Assembly (NCBI GenBank): GCA_021810505.1
Contig: JAJZIR010000001.1
Coordinates: 372,001-436,000 of the forward strand
Direction: 5' to 3'
DNA: 64,000 nucleotides
Origin: a bacterium
GTDB taxonomy: Bacteria > Deinococcota > Deinococci > Deinococcales > Deinococcaceae
Made by a program: the position numbers and the translations under genes. A model generated the notes under the pieces. The model saw only the letters and a program-made list of their open reading frames with translations, had not been told where the DNA came from and searched no databases. Positions 43,614 to 53,027 of this stretch are shown here, piece by piece (position 1 is the stretch's first letter; every line of letters starts with the position of its first letter).

Positions 43614-45629
43614 CGGGAGCGGGGAAATGTCCGCCAGGAGCGAGGACACAGCTACCGGCGTGTCGTGGAAAGTGCTGCCGGCTCCCAGGTCGGTCAGCAG
43701 CTCGCTGGTGAGCGCGTTGATGGGCAAGCCGTCTTGAGAAAAACTACCCCACCAAGTCCCTTCAGCCACCAGCACGCCGCGCGGGGTCTCCTCGGTCAAG
43801 CGCAGCGGCCGGGTCACCTGCCCCCGCCGGCTGCGGATCAAGACGATCTGCCCGTCCCTGAGGCCGGCCGGTAAGGCGTCCTCAGGGTGCATCCAGACGT
43901 CCGGACGGCCGCGCTCCTGGGCAGCCAGCTGCTCCACCATCCCATAGGTGCTGTTGAGGAAGTGGTGGGCGGGGGGCGTGAGCAGCAGGTAGGGAAAATC
44001 CTCGGTCGTAGGGTAGCTTTCCAAGTAGGCAGGGGCCGGCGCCAGGTGTACCCTGCCGCTGCAGGTGGGCGCTCCGGCCGCGTAGGGCAGGAAGGGGCTG
44101 GGCAAGCTCAGGCGCAGAGAGCCCTCTCGGCGCAACCGCTCCGAGGTGACACCGGCCAGGTGGGGGTGGGCGCTGTCGAGCAGGTCCTCCATCAGAGCCG
44201 GCAGCTCCCAGTACAGGGTCGGCTCAGTCACCCCGAGGCGTCGGCCCAGCTCCGCGAAGATCCAGCTGTTGGGCCGCGCCTCTCCGAGCGGGGGCAGGGC
44301 AGCCTGGTTGTAGGAGAGGTAGTGATGGCCATAGGACGTATAGAGGTCCTCGTGCTCCAAAAAGGTGGTAGCTGGCAACACGTAGTCAGCCAGCTGCGCT
44401 GTCTCGGTCATGGCCTGTTCCAAGACCACAGTGAGCAGGTCCTCGCGGGCCATCCCGGCTCGGACCCGATTGGTGTCCGGGGCCACCACCGCCGGGTTGG
44501 AGTTGTAGACGAACAGCGCCCGGACTCCCCCAGCCGGCTCTAGGGCGGTCGCCAGCCGGTTCATGTTGACGTGGATCGCTCCTGGGCGGAGCAGGTGGCG
44601 CCCGCCCAGGTGGCGCCTGTTGAGGGCGAAAGCTCCGCTGGTCGACAAGGTCGCACCGCCGCCGACCGAGCGCCAGTGGCCGCACACCGCCGGGAGCAGG
44701 CTGACCGCCCGCAAGGCGCTTCCCCCCTGCTGGTGACGGGTCATCCCGTAGCCGAGCCGGATGAAGGCCGGGCGAGCCACCGCGTAGTCGCGAGCCAGGG
44801 AGGCGATCTGCTCTGCCGGCAGGCCAGTCACCGCTTCGGTACGGTCCAAGTCCCACTGGGCCGCTGCGGCCCGCAGCTCTCCCTCCCCCTCGGTGGCCTC
44901 CGCCAGGTAGGCCCTGTCCTCTAGGCCCTCCGAGAAGATCTGCTGCATCATCCCCAGAGCCAGTGCCGCGTCGGTCCCTGGGCGGATGGCCAGGTGCCGA
45001 TCCGCAAAGCGGCTGGTCTTGTTGTAGTAGGGATCGATGTGCACGATCTCAGCCCCGGCTTTTCTGGCCTGGGTCAGCCAGGGGGTAAGGTGGCTGTGGG
45101 TACTCAAGCTGTTGATACCCCAGAGCAGGATCAGCCGGGCGCGCGCCACATCCGCCGGATCTACCCCCAGGCAGCCCTGCCCGTAGCCCGACTCCCAGGC
45201 CGCCTTGCCCGCGGACGCGCAGATGGTCTCGTCGAGTTCCAACGCCCCCAGGGCCCGAAACAGGGTATGGGCATGTTCACCCTCGCGCAGGCCCATGGTA
45301 CCCGCGTAGTGGTAGGGCAAGATCGCCGACGGGCCGAAGCGCTCTAAGACGCCTCCTACTTGGAGCGCGATCGCGTCCAGCGCTGCCTCCCAGCTCACCT
45401 CCCGAAACCCGGAAGAGGTCTTTCTCAAGGGGCGTAAGGGGCGGTCGCGGTGGTACTGGCGGAGCGGGTAATGTACCGTCTTAGCACAAGCGAACCCTTT
45501 GGTCATAGGGTGGTCCGGGTCACCCCCGATCCGGACCACCCGCTCTCCCCCGGAACTCTGCTCCAGCTGCACCCGCAGGCGGCAGGCGTCAGGGCAGTCC
45601 AGGGGGCAGGTCAAAAGGGTTTCGCGCAT
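43611..45629 (-). CDS. Molybdopterin-dependent oxidoreductase
   Basis: Mo-bis-MGD enzyme of the DMSO reductase superfamily. 672 residues. Seen: N-terminal 4Fe-4S ligands CPLDCPDAC and later GFACAK; LPYHYAGTMG; a CASAG segment where the Mo ligand is expected; LLWGINSLSTHSHL; VYNSNPAVVAPDTN; YVLPATTFLEHEDLYTSYG; and the C-terminal cofactor-binding barrel. No Tat signal is visible, so it is probably cytoplasmic. Substrate not assignable (formate, sulfoxide or other). Leaderless TAGACT lies 5 nt before the ATG. Needs the cofactor made by MoaB-type proteins such as that at 23.5 kb. Confidence 0.9.
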   Translation of the reverse strand: MRETLLTCPLDCPDACRLRVQLEQSSGGERVVRIGGDPDHPMTKGFACAKTVHYPLRQYHRDRPLRPLRKTSSGFREVSWEAALDAIALQVGGVLERFGPSAILPYHYAGTMGLREGEHAHTLFRALGALELDETICASAGKAAWESGYGQGCLGVDPADVARARLILLWGINSLSTHSHLTPWLTQARKAGAEIVHIDPYYNKTSRFADRHLAIRPGTDAALALGMMQQIFSEGLEDRAYLAEATEGEGELRAAAAQWDLDRTEAVTGLPAEQIASLARDYAVARPAFIRLGYGMTRHQQGGSALRAVSLLPAVCGHWRSVGGGATLSTSGAFALNRRHLGGRHLLRPGAIHVNMNRLATALEPAGGVRALFVYNSNPAVVAPDTNRVRAGMAREDLLTVVLEQAMTETAQLADYVLPATTFLEHEDLYTSYGHHYLSYNQAALPPLGEARPNSWIFAELGRRLGVTEPTLYWELPALMEDLLDSAHPHLAGVTSERLRREGSLRLSLPSPFLPYAAGAPTCSGRVHLAPAPAYLESYPTTEDFPYLLLTPPAHHFLNSTYGMVEQLAAQERGRPDVWMHPEDALPAGLRDGQIVLIRSRRGQVTRPLRLTEETPRGVLVAEGTWWGSFSQDGLPINALTSELLTDLGAGSTFHDTPVAVSSLLADISPLP

Positions 45630-45634
45630 CCCCT

Positions 45635-45640
45635 AGTCTA
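45635..45640 (-). promoter_or_regulatory. -10 box of molybdopterin oxidoreductase gene
   Basis: TAGACT on the minus strand, 5 nt before ATG 45629. Confidence 0.5.
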
Positions 45641-45659
45641 CCGCGAGGGAAGGCCCCAC

Positions 45660-46868
45660 TCAGACCTCCGCGGTGGCGAGCGCGGGCAGGGACCGGCTCC
45701 CCCAGCGGAGCCACGCAGCACCGACCACCAGGGTCAAAAGGCCCGTGCCGGCGAAGACCGCCCCGATCGGGACTGCATTGGCAAAGCTGCTCAGGATGAA
45801 CAGGGAGAGGGGCATTCCGGCGCTGGCTACCGCTCCTAGGACTCCGAAAACCCGGCCGCGCAGCTCCCCTTCGACGCGGCTCTGGATCATCACGCTGATC
45901 GCCGCGTTGATCAGGGCGATGAAGAGGCCGAGGATCAAAGCCAAAGGCAACAGCGACCACAACTGACCAGCTGTAGACAGCGCGAATAGCCCCAAGGACA
46001 TTCCGAAGATCCCCCAAGAGACCCCAGCGCGGTCATCGAAGCGCCGCCCCAGCAGGGCTATCAGACCCCCACCTAGAGCCATTCCGCCGGTCATTAAGCC
46101 GAAAAACAGGCCATAGCCGGTGGGGCCAGCCCCCAGGCGCTGCATCACGAAAGGCATCAGCATATCCAGCGCGATAAAGCCACCGTTGACCAGAAAACCG
46201 CCCACCGCCAAGAGGAGCAGGAAGTGCCGCCGGCCCACCGCCAGAAAGCCAGCTCCCAGGTCCTCCCAGTAACTCGAGGGCTGGCCTCTAGGGTGCCTCG
46301 GCGGGATCGCAACCCAGAGGAACAGCAGCGCCATCAGCAGGAAAGTCAGACCGTCCACGGCCAGCGAGGGGGCGGAGCCGAGCAAACCCACCACCACGCC
46401 ACCCACCACCAGCCCCACCAGCTGAAAGCCCTGATTGGCCATACCGATGAGGCCGTTGGCCCTAGCCAGATCACCCTCCGGGACCAGCAAGGGAGTCAGG
46501 ATCCCGGAAGCCGGCCAGTAGAAGGCGGAGACGGCCCCCGAGATCAGCGAGAGCAGGTAAATCTCCCAGATAACTAGGCTGCCCCGGTCCGCCATCCACC
46601 AAGCCAGCACGAACAGCGCGCCGCGCAGCAGGTCGCCGACGATCAAGGGGGGTTTGAGCGCGATCCGGTCCACCCAGGTCCCCGCCAGCGGCGAGACGAT
46701 CCCTGGCAGGATCCCCAGGGCCAAGGTGATACCGAGCTGGCTGGGGGAGCCGGTCAGGTGCAGGACCAAGAAAGCCAGGGCGACGCTGGCCAGAGAGCTC
46801 CCGAAGGTCGACTGGGCCTCCCCTAGCCAGAACAGGATGAAGCTGCGGTTCCAGAGTTTCTCGGGCAC
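45660..46868 (-). CDS. MFS transporter
   Basis: 402 residues, about twelve membrane helices, resembling the MFS-3/enterobactin-exporter-like efflux group (FILFWLGEAQSTFGSSLASVALAFLVLHLTGS; GTWVDRIALKPPLIVGDLLRGALF, matching the loop 2-3 motif). Likely drug or metabolite efflux; substrate unknown. GTG start with AGGAGG. Its promoter is the only near-consensus sigma-70 type seen and lies in an AT-rich patch, suggesting acquisition or distinct control. Confidence 0.9.
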   Translation of the reverse strand: MPEKLWNRSFILFWLGEAQSTFGSSLASVALAFLVLHLTGSPSQLGITLALGILPGIVSPLAGTWVDRIALKPPLIVGDLLRGALFVLAWWMADRGSLVIWEIYLLSLISGAVSAFYWPASGILTPLLVPEGDLARANGLIGMANQGFQLVGLVVGGVVVGLLGSAPSLAVDGLTFLLMALLFLWVAIPPRHPRGQPSSYWEDLGAGFLAVGRRHFLLLLAVGGFLVNGGFIALDMLMPFVMQRLGAGPTGYGLFFGLMTGGMALGGGLIALLGRRFDDRAGVSWGIFGMSLGLFALSTAGQLWSLLPLALILGLFIALINAAISVMIQSRVEGELRGRVFGVLGAVASAGMPLSLFILSSFANAVPIGAVFAGTGLLTLVVGAAWLRWGSRSLPALATAEV

Positions 46869-46886
46869 GGAAATCCTCCTGGAAAA

Positions 46887-46915
46887 TTAGTACATCAAAG
46901 TAGATATATTGTCAA
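46887..46915 (-). promoter_or_regulatory. Strong -35/-10 promoter of the MFS gene in an AT-rich island
   Basis: Minus strand TTGACA (46915-46910), 17 bp, TACTAA (46892-46887), followed by AGGAGG and the GTG start. The surrounding ~75 nt (46879-46953) are far AT-richer than the rest of the window. Confidence 0.8.
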
Positions 46916-46950
46916 TAGGAAATTTCTATAAAGTGATTGATTTTTGAAAT

Positions 46951-47844
46951 CTAGTCAGCTGCCTCCCCTGCCGACCGCTCCAGCTCGGCTAGGGCTTCTA
47001 GGAAAGCCTCGGGTTCCTCCACCCAGGGGAAGTGGCCAGCCTCCACGACTTCCAGCGGGACCGAGCAGGCGCTAGCCAACTCCTGAGCTTGCTCAGGGTA
47101 GCTGGTGGCGTCTTCGCTCCCAGCTACCACCAGCTGCGGGACTGGGCAGCCAGCGGCCCTGGGGAGGTAATCGAGCTCCCAGAGCCCTCCCCTGGCCATG
47201 GCCCAGAAGACCTCGGTGCTCCAGGCCAGCTGCGAAGCGGCCTCAGAGAATTCCAGGTGCATCCGGGAGCGAACGTCGCGGAACTGCATGCGGCCCAGCA
47301 GCTCGGCTGGGCCGACCAGCCCAAAGGCAGCTTCCAGCCTAGCTAGGCCTCCGCGGCCTCGGTGAGCCGGATCATGGGCTGGATCGCTGGCCGCAGTCCC
47401 CCTGAGAGCAGCGGCGGAGCGCAGCAGCTGCCCCGCCAAGCGGGGGAAGTCCACCCAGGGGCTGACCGACAGGACCGCCCGGACTGCGGAAGGGAACTGG
47501 CGGGCAGCTTCCAGGGCGATCACCACCCCCACGCCGTGACCGATCAGGGTCCACCTGGGTATCCCGAGGGAGCGCCGCAGCTGCTCCAGGTCGGCCACCA
47601 AATCGCCGATCCCCAGCGCGGCGCTGTGCAAGGGCGCGCTGCGCCCACAGCCCCTCTGATCGAAACAGACCAGCTGGTGATCCGTGGAGAGCTCTTCGCC
47701 GATCAGATCAGAGAAGGTGTAGCTGTGGTATCCCGGACCGCCGTGCACGAACGCCAAGGCGGGGGCGCCAGCTGGGCCGCTCCGCTCGACGTACAGCTCG
47801 CTCCCGTTCACCTCGAGCAGGCCCGGCTCGCCTGATTCATCCAT
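46951..47844 (-). CDS. Alpha/beta hydrolase, proline-iminopeptidase-like, nucleophile Ser missing
   Basis: 297 residues with the fold and most motifs of the proline iminopeptidase group: oxyanion HGGPGYHSY (34-), CFDQRGCGRSAP, acid Asp in AGSEDATSY, catalytic His in EAGHFPWVEEP. The nucleophile elbow, normally GHSWG, reads GHGVG (residues 102-106), with a GGC Gly codon where AGC Ser is expected. So the protein is probably not a classical hydrolase. It converges with nothing; the MFS gene follows on the same strand. Confidence 0.85.
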   Translation of the reverse strand: MDESGEPGLLEVNGSELYVERSGPAGAPALAFVHGGPGYHSYTFSDLIGEELSTDHQLVCFDQRGCGRSAPLHSAALGIGDLVADLEQLRRSLGIPRWTLIGHGVGVVIALEAARQFPSAVRAVLSVSPWVDFPRLAGQLLRSAAALRGTAASDPAHDPAHRGRGGLARLEAAFGLVGPAELLGRMQFRDVRSRMHLEFSEAASQLAWSTEVFWAMARGGLWELDYLPRAAGCPVPQLVVAGSEDATSYPEQAQELASACSVPLEVVEAGHFPWVEEPEAFLEALAELERSAGEAAD

Positions 47845-47859
47845 GGCGCACCCCCCATC

Positions 47860-47865
47860 AGTTTA
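47860..47865 (-). promoter_or_regulatory. -10 box of alpha/beta hydrolase gene
   Basis: TAAACT on the minus strand, 15 nt before ATG 47844; a purine-rich stretch (GGGGGG) between could serve as ribosome-binding site. Confidence 0.35.
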
Positions 47866-47939
47866 GGCGCAAGCCCCTGACCTGAGACCTAGGGCGAACT
47901 GCCGGGAGCGGCGCGGAGCCGGGTCCGGCCATTCCGGGA

Positions 47940-47945
47940 TAGAGT
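47940..47945 (+). promoter_or_regulatory. -10 box of methylmalonyl-CoA mutase gene
   Basis: TAGAGT with a ~70-nt GC-rich leader before the AGGAGG ribosome-binding site and ATG 48021. Confidence 0.4.
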
Positions 47946-48020
47946 GAGGGAAAGGGCCAGCCGGAGCGCCGGCAGCACCGCGGCCGCAACCTGGCGCCGA
48001 GCCCAGAAAGCAGGAGGCGA

Positions 48021-49658
48021 ATGAACCGCGAGAGTTGGGAGAAAGAAGTCTACCAGGAAACCCTGCGCCGCCTTCCAGAGCGCAAGGTCCAGTTCCTCAA
48101 CTTGTCCGACATGCCGCTCCAAGCCGTCTATACCCCGGAAGACCCAGCCGGCTGCGAGGATCCCGGGATGCCCGGGGTCTATCCCTACACCCGGGGTATC
48201 CAAGCCAACATGTACCGGGGGAAGCTGTGGACGATGCGGATGTTCGCCGGCTTCGGGAGCGCGGCCCAGACCAATCAGCGCTTCCGGGCCCTCTTGGACG
48301 CCGGGCAAACCGGCCTATCCACCGCCTTCGATCTCCCCACCCTGATGGGGTACGACTCGGATCACCCCTTCGCGAAGGGCGAGGTGGGGAAGTGCGGGGT
48401 GGCGGTCTCCAGCCTGGCTGACATGGAGGTGCTCTTCGAGGGGATCGACCCCACAAAGGTGACGACCTCCATGACCATCAACAGCCCGGCCAACGCGCTG
48501 TGGGCCATGTACATCGCCAACGCCCAGAAACGGGGAGCCGACCTGGCTGAGGTCGGTGGGACCATCCAGAACGACATCCTCAAAGAATTTATCGCCCAGA
48601 AAGAGTATATCTTCCCGCCCAAGCCGAGCGTCTCCTTGGTGATCGACACCTTTGAATGGGGTCCCAAGCACCTGCCGAAGTGGAATTTCATCTCGGTCTC
48701 GGGATACCACATCCGGGAGGCAGGATCGACCGCTGCCCAGGAGCTGGCTTTCACCTTGGCGGACGGCTTCCACTATATCGAGCAAGCCCTGAAAAGGGGG
48801 CTGGACATCGACGAGTTCGCTCCGAGGATCAGCTTCTTTTTCGATGTCCACAACGACTTCTTCGAGGAGATCGCCAAGTTCCGGGCGGCGCGCCGCATCT
48901 ATGCCCGCCGGCTGCGCGAGGTCTACCGGGCGCGCCTGCCCAGGAGCTGGATGCTGCGCACCCACGCGCAGACCGCCGGGGTGTCTCTGACGGCCCAACA
49001 GCCGCTCAACAACATCACCAGGGTGGCTCTTCAGGCCCTCGCCGCCGTCCTGGGCGGGACCCAAAGCCTACACACCGATGCCTACGACGAGGCGCTGGCC
49101 CTGCCGACCGAGGAAGCTGCCAAGGTCGCCCTGCGCAGCCAGCAGATCCTGGCCGAGGAATCCGGGGTCGACGCGGTGGTCGACCCGCTGGGCGGAAGCT
49201 ACTACGTCGAGGCCCTGACCGCCTCCATCGAGCGAGCGGCCCTGGCCTACCTGGAGGAGATCCGCGAGCGGGGAGGCGTGGAGGCTGCGATCGAGGACGG
49301 CTACTTTGCCTCCCAGATCGGAGAGGCGGCTTACCGCTACCAGCGCAGCCTGGAGAGCGGGGAGCGCAAGATCGTGGGGGTCAACGCCTACGCCGAGAGC
49401 GAAGAGGTGGCGATCCCGCTCCTGACTGTCGACCCGGAGATCGAGCGCCTACAGGCCGAGCGGCTGGCTCGGCTCCGGCGCGAGCGCGACGGCAGCGCTG
49501 TCCACCTGGCGCTGCAGCACCTACGCGACGCCGCCATCCAGGGCCGAAACACCATGCCCGCCTTCTTGGAGTGCGCCCACGCCTACGCTACGCTGGGCGA
49601 GCAGATGGACCTGCTCAGAGCCGTGTACGGACAGTACACTGAGGCGGTCAGGGTCTGA
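48021..49658 (+). CDS. Methylmalonyl-CoA mutase large (catalytic) subunit
   Basis: Catalytic TIM-barrel subunit interconverting methylmalonyl-CoA and succinyl-CoA with B12. 545 residues; lacks the cobalamin domain, supplied by the gene at 30.8 kb. Seen: [26 protein letters not shown], the substrate-binding [27 protein letters not shown] with the catalytic His, and [23 protein letters not shown] ribosome-binding site. Related mutases (ethylmalonyl, isobutyryl, hydroxyisobutyryl-CoA) share the fold; the YPYTRG..MY..-type motif favours methylmalonyl-CoA. Confidence 0.93.
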   Translation: MNRESWEKEVYQETLRRLPERKVQFLNLSDMPLQAVYTPEDPAGCEDPGMPGVYPYTRGIQANMYRGKLWTMRMFAGFGSAAQTNQRFRALLDAGQTGLSTAFDLPTLMGYDSDHPFAKGEVGKCGVAVSSLADMEVLFEGIDPTKVTTSMTINSPANALWAMYIANAQKRGADLAEVGGTIQNDILKEFIAQKEYIFPPKPSVSLVIDTFEWGPKHLPKWNFISVSGYHIREAGSTAAQELAFTLADGFHYIEQALKRGLDIDEFAPRISFFFDVHNDFFEEIAKFRAARRIYARRLREVYRARLPRSWMLRTHAQTAGVSLTAQQPLNNITRVALQALAAVLGGTQSLHTDAYDEALALPTEEAAKVALRSQQILAEESGVDAVVDPLGGSYYVEALTASIERAALAYLEEIRERGGVEAAIEDGYFASQIGEAAYRYQRSLESGERKIVGVNAYAESEEVAIPLLTVDPEIERLQAERLARLRRERDGSAVHLALQHLRDAAIQGRNTMPAFLECAHAYATLGEQMDLLRAVYGQYTEAVRV

Positions 49659-49770
49659 TCCTGCGCGGCCAACGCGGCCTAAGTCCCTGCAGGCAGGAGG
49701 AAAGGGCGGCCAGCACCGCGGGCGCCAGTATGGAATCGGCAGGAAGTCCCCCCACCCCCCAGAGGTCACG

Positions 49771-50883
49771 ATGAGAATCGGAGTTCCTAAAGAGGTCAAG
49801 GTCAGGGAGCAGCGCGTCGCGCTCACCCCAGGAGGCGCAGCCAGCCTGGTGCGCAGAGGACACCAAGTCGTGGTCGAGCGGGGCGCCGGGATCGGTTCCG
49901 GCAACACGGACGACGCGTACCAGGCAGCCGGGGCGGCGCTGGTATCGCGCGAGGAGGCTTGGGCAGCCGAGTTGGTCGCCAAAGTCAAAGAACCCGTCCA
50001 AGCGGAATACAGCTTCTTGCGCCGGGATCTCATCCTCTTTACCTACCTGCACCTAGCCGCTGACCGCCCCCTGACCGAGGCGCTACTGGAGAAGGGGAGC
50101 AGCGCCATCGCCTACGAGACGGTCCAGCTGCCGGACGGCACCCTACCGCTCCTCACCCCGATGTCCGAGGTCGCAGGCAGATTGGCAGTACAGGCCGGGG
50201 CCTACCACCTCCAGGCCCCACAGGGCGGGAAGGGTATCCTGCTGGGAGGGGTACCCGGCGTGGCGCCCGGCCTGGTGGTCGTCATCGGAGGAGGAGTGGT
50301 GGGGACCAACGCGGCGCGGATGGCCATGGGGTTAGGCGCTAGAGTGATCGTCTTGGACATCAACCACCACCGGCTCCAGTACTTGGACGACGTCTTCGGT
50401 GGACGCCTCACTACCCTGGCGTCCACCGAGCACAACCTGACCGAGGCGCTGGCAGCGGCCGACTTGGTGATCGGCGCGGTCCTGATCCCAGGGGCGCGGG
50501 CTCCCCACCTGGTCACCCGAGCCATGCTGGCTGAGATGCAGCCCAGCAGCGTCATCGTCGATGTGGCGGTCGATCAGGGCGGCTGCGTCGAGACCATCCA
50601 TCCGACCACTCACGACGCGCCGACCTACTCGGTCGACGGTATCGTCCACTACGGGGTCGCCAACATGCCGGGCGCAGTCCCGAGGACCAGCACGGCCGCG
50701 CTGACCAACCAAACCCTGCCCTACCTGTTGGCTCTGGCCAACAGCGGGCTGGAGGCGCTCAGCGATCCCAGCCTGCGCCTCGGCCTGAACACTCACCGCG
50801 GCTTTCTGACCTGTCGGGGAGTCGCCGAAGCCCTGCAGCTCCCCCTGACCGGTCCCGATCAGGCGCTGGCCGCCCGAGCCTGA
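49771..50883 (+). CDS. ald: Alanine dehydrogenase
   Basis: NAD-dependent interconversion of L-alanine and pyruvate plus ammonia. 370 residues, normal length. Seen: [22 protein letters not shown], catalytic Lys in [13 protein letters not shown], His in [14 protein letters not shown], Rossmann loop [21 protein letters not shown], and Asp in [12 protein letters not shown]. Followed 2 nt later by murF, linking alanine supply to cell-wall synthesis. Confidence 0.97.
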   Translation: MRIGVPKEVKVREQRVALTPGGAASLVRRGHQVVVERGAGIGSGNTDDAYQAAGAALVSREEAWAAELVAKVKEPVQAEYSFLRRDLILFTYLHLAADRPLTEALLEKGSSAIAYETVQLPDGTLPLLTPMSEVAGRLAVQAGAYHLQAPQGGKGILLGGVPGVAPGLVVVIGGGVVGTNAARMAMGLGARVIVLDINHHRLQYLDDVFGGRLTTLASTEHNLTEALAAADLVIGAVLIPGARAPHLVTRAMLAEMQPSSVIVDVAVDQGGCVETIHPTTHDAPTYSVDGIVHYGVANMPGAVPRTSTAALTNQTLPYLLALANSGLEALSDPSLRLGLNTHRGFLTCRGVAEALQLPLTGPDQALAARA

Positions 50884-50885
50884 GC

Positions 50886-52142
50886 GTGCCAATCGATCCG
50901 GCGGAACTGCCGGTTCCCGCCAAGATCGGCCCCTGGGTCCAGCCCGCGCAGTCCATCACCTACGATTCCAGGCGGGTCGGACCGGGGATAGCTTTTGCGG
51001 CCCTCCCCGGAGCCACCACCCACGGGAACGCGTACCTGGAAGACGCCTTGGAGCGGGGGGCGCCCTTCGTGCTGACCGACCGAGCCGGTCCCCGGGCGGT
51101 CCAGGTCGCCGAACCGCTCACCGCGCTGAAGGTCTGGGCCGAGCAGCGGCGCCTGCGGCTCAAGGAGCCGATCATCGCCGTCACCGGATCGGTGGGCAAG
51201 ACCAGCGCCAAGCACGCGCTGAGCTGGGGGTTACAGCTGCCCTCACCCGAGGGAAACCTCAACACCGAGGTAGCTCTAGCCTGTTTCCTGCTAGGCCAGG
51301 ACAGCGGCCCTCTGGTCTTGGAGCTGGGGATCGATCGGGTGGGCGAGATGGACCAGCTGGTCGACCTGGTCAGGCCCGATCTGGCCGCGATCACAGCCAT
51401 CGGGGCGGCTCACCTGAGCGGGCTGGGGGACCTGGGCGGCGTAGCCCGGGAGAAGGGCAAGATCTTCCGAGGGACCCGCTTCGGCTTGGTCGGGCCGCTG
51501 GCCAGAGCCTGGTTTCCCGGGAGACCCAGCTACGGTTTCGGCGGGGGGAGCTGGCCAGCCAGCCAGCTCCGCTTCGAGGCTGGCCGGGCCCACTTCCTCG
51601 CGCTGGGCCGAGCGATCACGGTCCCCTCCCCCAGCGCGGCCCTGGCCGAAGCCGCGCTCCTGGCGGTGGTCATCGCCAGCGAGCTGCGGTACGACTTGGG
51701 GGATGTCGCAAGCCGGCTGGCCGAGCTCCCCCCTCTGGGGGGGCGCCAGAGGATCCTGTCCGGCCCGCTCACTTTGATCGACGACTGCTACAACGCCAAC
51801 CCGCTCTCCATGCAGGCAGCTCTGGAGCTGCTAGCCCGCCTAGAGGGCCGCAAGGTCGCGGTGCTCGGCGACATGCTGGAGCTGGGGGAGAGCAGCCAGG
51901 CCCTGCACCTGCAGGTCGGCTGCCTGGCCAGCCAGGCAGCCGACCTGGTGTTCAGCGTGGGGGACTACCGCAGCCAGCTCTCCAGCCGCCCGGCGCGCTC
52001 CCTGGAGGAGCTGACCGCCTGGCTGCTCCAGGAGCTGCGCGAGGGGGACACCGTCTTGTTCAAGGCTTCGAGGGCAGTTGGCTTGGAGCGGGTTCTGCGG
52101 GCAGTGCAGGAGAAATTCCTTGGAAGCTCCGAGGGGGTTTAG
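50886..52142 (+). CDS. murF: UDP-MurNAc-tripeptide--D-Ala-D-Ala ligase
   Basis: Adds D-Ala-D-Ala to the peptidoglycan precursor. 418 residues. Seen: N-terminal ITYDSRRVGPGIAFAALPG, ATP loop AVTGSVGKTSAKHAL, ELGIDRVGEMDQL, and DDCYNANPLSMQAALELL in the C-terminal domain. GTG start. Begins the murF-lipoprotein-mraY-murD-ftsW run. Confidence 0.95.
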   Translation: MPIDPAELPVPAKIGPWVQPAQSITYDSRRVGPGIAFAALPGATTHGNAYLEDALERGAPFVLTDRAGPRAVQVAEPLTALKVWAEQRRLRLKEPIIAVTGSVGKTSAKHALSWGLQLPSPEGNLNTEVALACFLLGQDSGPLVLELGIDRVGEMDQLVDLVRPDLAAITAIGAAHLSGLGDLGGVAREKGKIFRGTRFGLVGPLARAWFPGRPSYGFGGGSWPASQLRFEAGRAHFLALGRAITVPSPSAALAEAALLAVVIASELRYDLGDVASRLAELPPLGGRQRILSGPLTLIDDCYNANPLSMQAALELLARLEGRKVAVLGDMLELGESSQALHLQVGCLASQAADLVFSVGDYRSQLSSRPARSLEELTAWLLQELREGDTVLFKASRAVGLERVLRAVQEKFLGSSEGV

Positions 52143-52914
52143 ATCGGGGGGCGGCGGCCGGTGGAACCCTGCCCTGCTCGGGCTGCTGGCCCTCTGGCTG
52201 GGAGGCTGCGCGCTCCAGGCCCAGGCCCCAGAGACCGGCCTCCCGCTGGCCGCCTTCTCTCCCCGCGGGGCGCTATGGAGCTGGAAAGGGCGGGTCTACC
52301 TGGCCCTGGCACCTGGGCTCCGGGCCGAGCCGATCGGGCTCCCCGGCCCGCCCAGCGCCCTGGGCTGGAACACGGGAGAGCCCTGGGCGGCGCTCCCGGC
52401 CAGCGGCTGGCTGATCAGCCTGCTGGGCCCGAGCCAGGTAGTCCGGATCGGCCCGGCCAGCGCGATGAGCGCTCAGGCCGTCTACCTCGCCGACGGGGCA
52501 GTGGTCGGTTACCAGGGCGAGCTGCTGGGTCGGCTGGAGCTGCACGCGCCGGTGCGGCAGGCCATCTGGTCCGGAGGCACCAGTTATCTGCTCACCGCTC
52601 ACCATCTCTGGGCCGAACGCGGCAGCCTCTTGGCGGTGCTGGCCAAGACCTCGCCGGCGGACCGGTTTCTGGCGCTGAGCCCCAGCGGCCCAGCCGCCTA
52701 CCGGCACCCGACGGTCTGGTGGGACGGCTTTCGCTACAGCCTGCAACACCGAAAAGTGAACATGTACACTCCAGGGGGCAGGCTGCTGCGCGGGCGCCGC
52801 ACGGGGGCCGGGCTCCTGGGGTTGGTCGGCAATCTCCTGGTCGGCATCGGGCCGGGGGCCCAGATCCGGGCCTGGTCAGCCGAGCTGCGCAGGGCCGAAG
52901 GGACGGCGCGGTAG
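52120..52914 (+). CDS. Hypothetical lipoprotein in the mur operon
   Basis: Not recognised. TTG start at 52120 chosen because GGAG lies 7 nt upstream; the gene then overlaps murF by 23 nt. 264 residues: signal ALLGLLALWLGGC with lipobox LGGC|A, then a beta-rich body with Trp/Gly-containing repeats (GALWSWKGRVYLALAPG; AIWSGGTSYLLTAHHLWAERG; TVWWDGFRYSLQHRKVNMYTPGG), suggestive of a propeller-like fold. Its place between murF and mraY suggests an envelope role. Confidence 0.65.
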   Translation: MEAPRGFRSGGGGRWNPALLGLLALWLGGCALQAQAPETGLPLAAFSPRGALWSWKGRVYLALAPGLRAEPIGLPGPPSALGWNTGEPWAALPASGWLISLLGPSQVVRIGPASAMSAQAVYLADGAVVGYQGELLGRLELHAPVRQAIWSGGTSYLLTAHHLWAERGSLLAVLAKTSPADRFLALSPSGPAAYRHPTVWWDGFRYSLQHRKVNMYTPGGRLLRGRRTGAGLLGLVGNLLVGIGPGAQIRAWSAELRRAEGTAR

Positions 52915-53027
52915 TGCGCCGCCAAAACCCCAAAGGGGAAAGGGAGCGGGGCTTGATGGAGGGACGGGCAGAGGTCAGCCGGGGGACAGCTCGGGTTCCG
53001 GGGCGGCCGGGGGGGATCCAGCGATGA
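52914..53027 (+). CDS. Possible 37-residue basic peptide before mraY
   Basis: GTG 52914 overlaps the lipoprotein stop (TAGTG), and the TGA overlaps the mraY ATG (ATGA). The peptide is Arg/Gly-rich (MRRQNPKGERERGLMEGR...). The perfect tiling of starts and stops is the only support; it may be just a 109-nt spacer. Confidence 0.25.
   Translation: MRRQNPKGERERGLMEGRAEVSRGTARVPGRPGGIQR

Noticed and set aside
48656-49642. 328-codon frame inside the methylmalonyl-CoA mutase gene
   Set aside because: Alternative-frame shadow with biased Arg/Gly/Pro composition and no motif.
52161-53027. 288-codon frame overlapping the mur-operon lipoprotein
   Set aside because: Composition is that of a frame shadow of the lipoprotein, which has a clear lipobox; only its last 37 codons are kept as a doubtful separate ORF.
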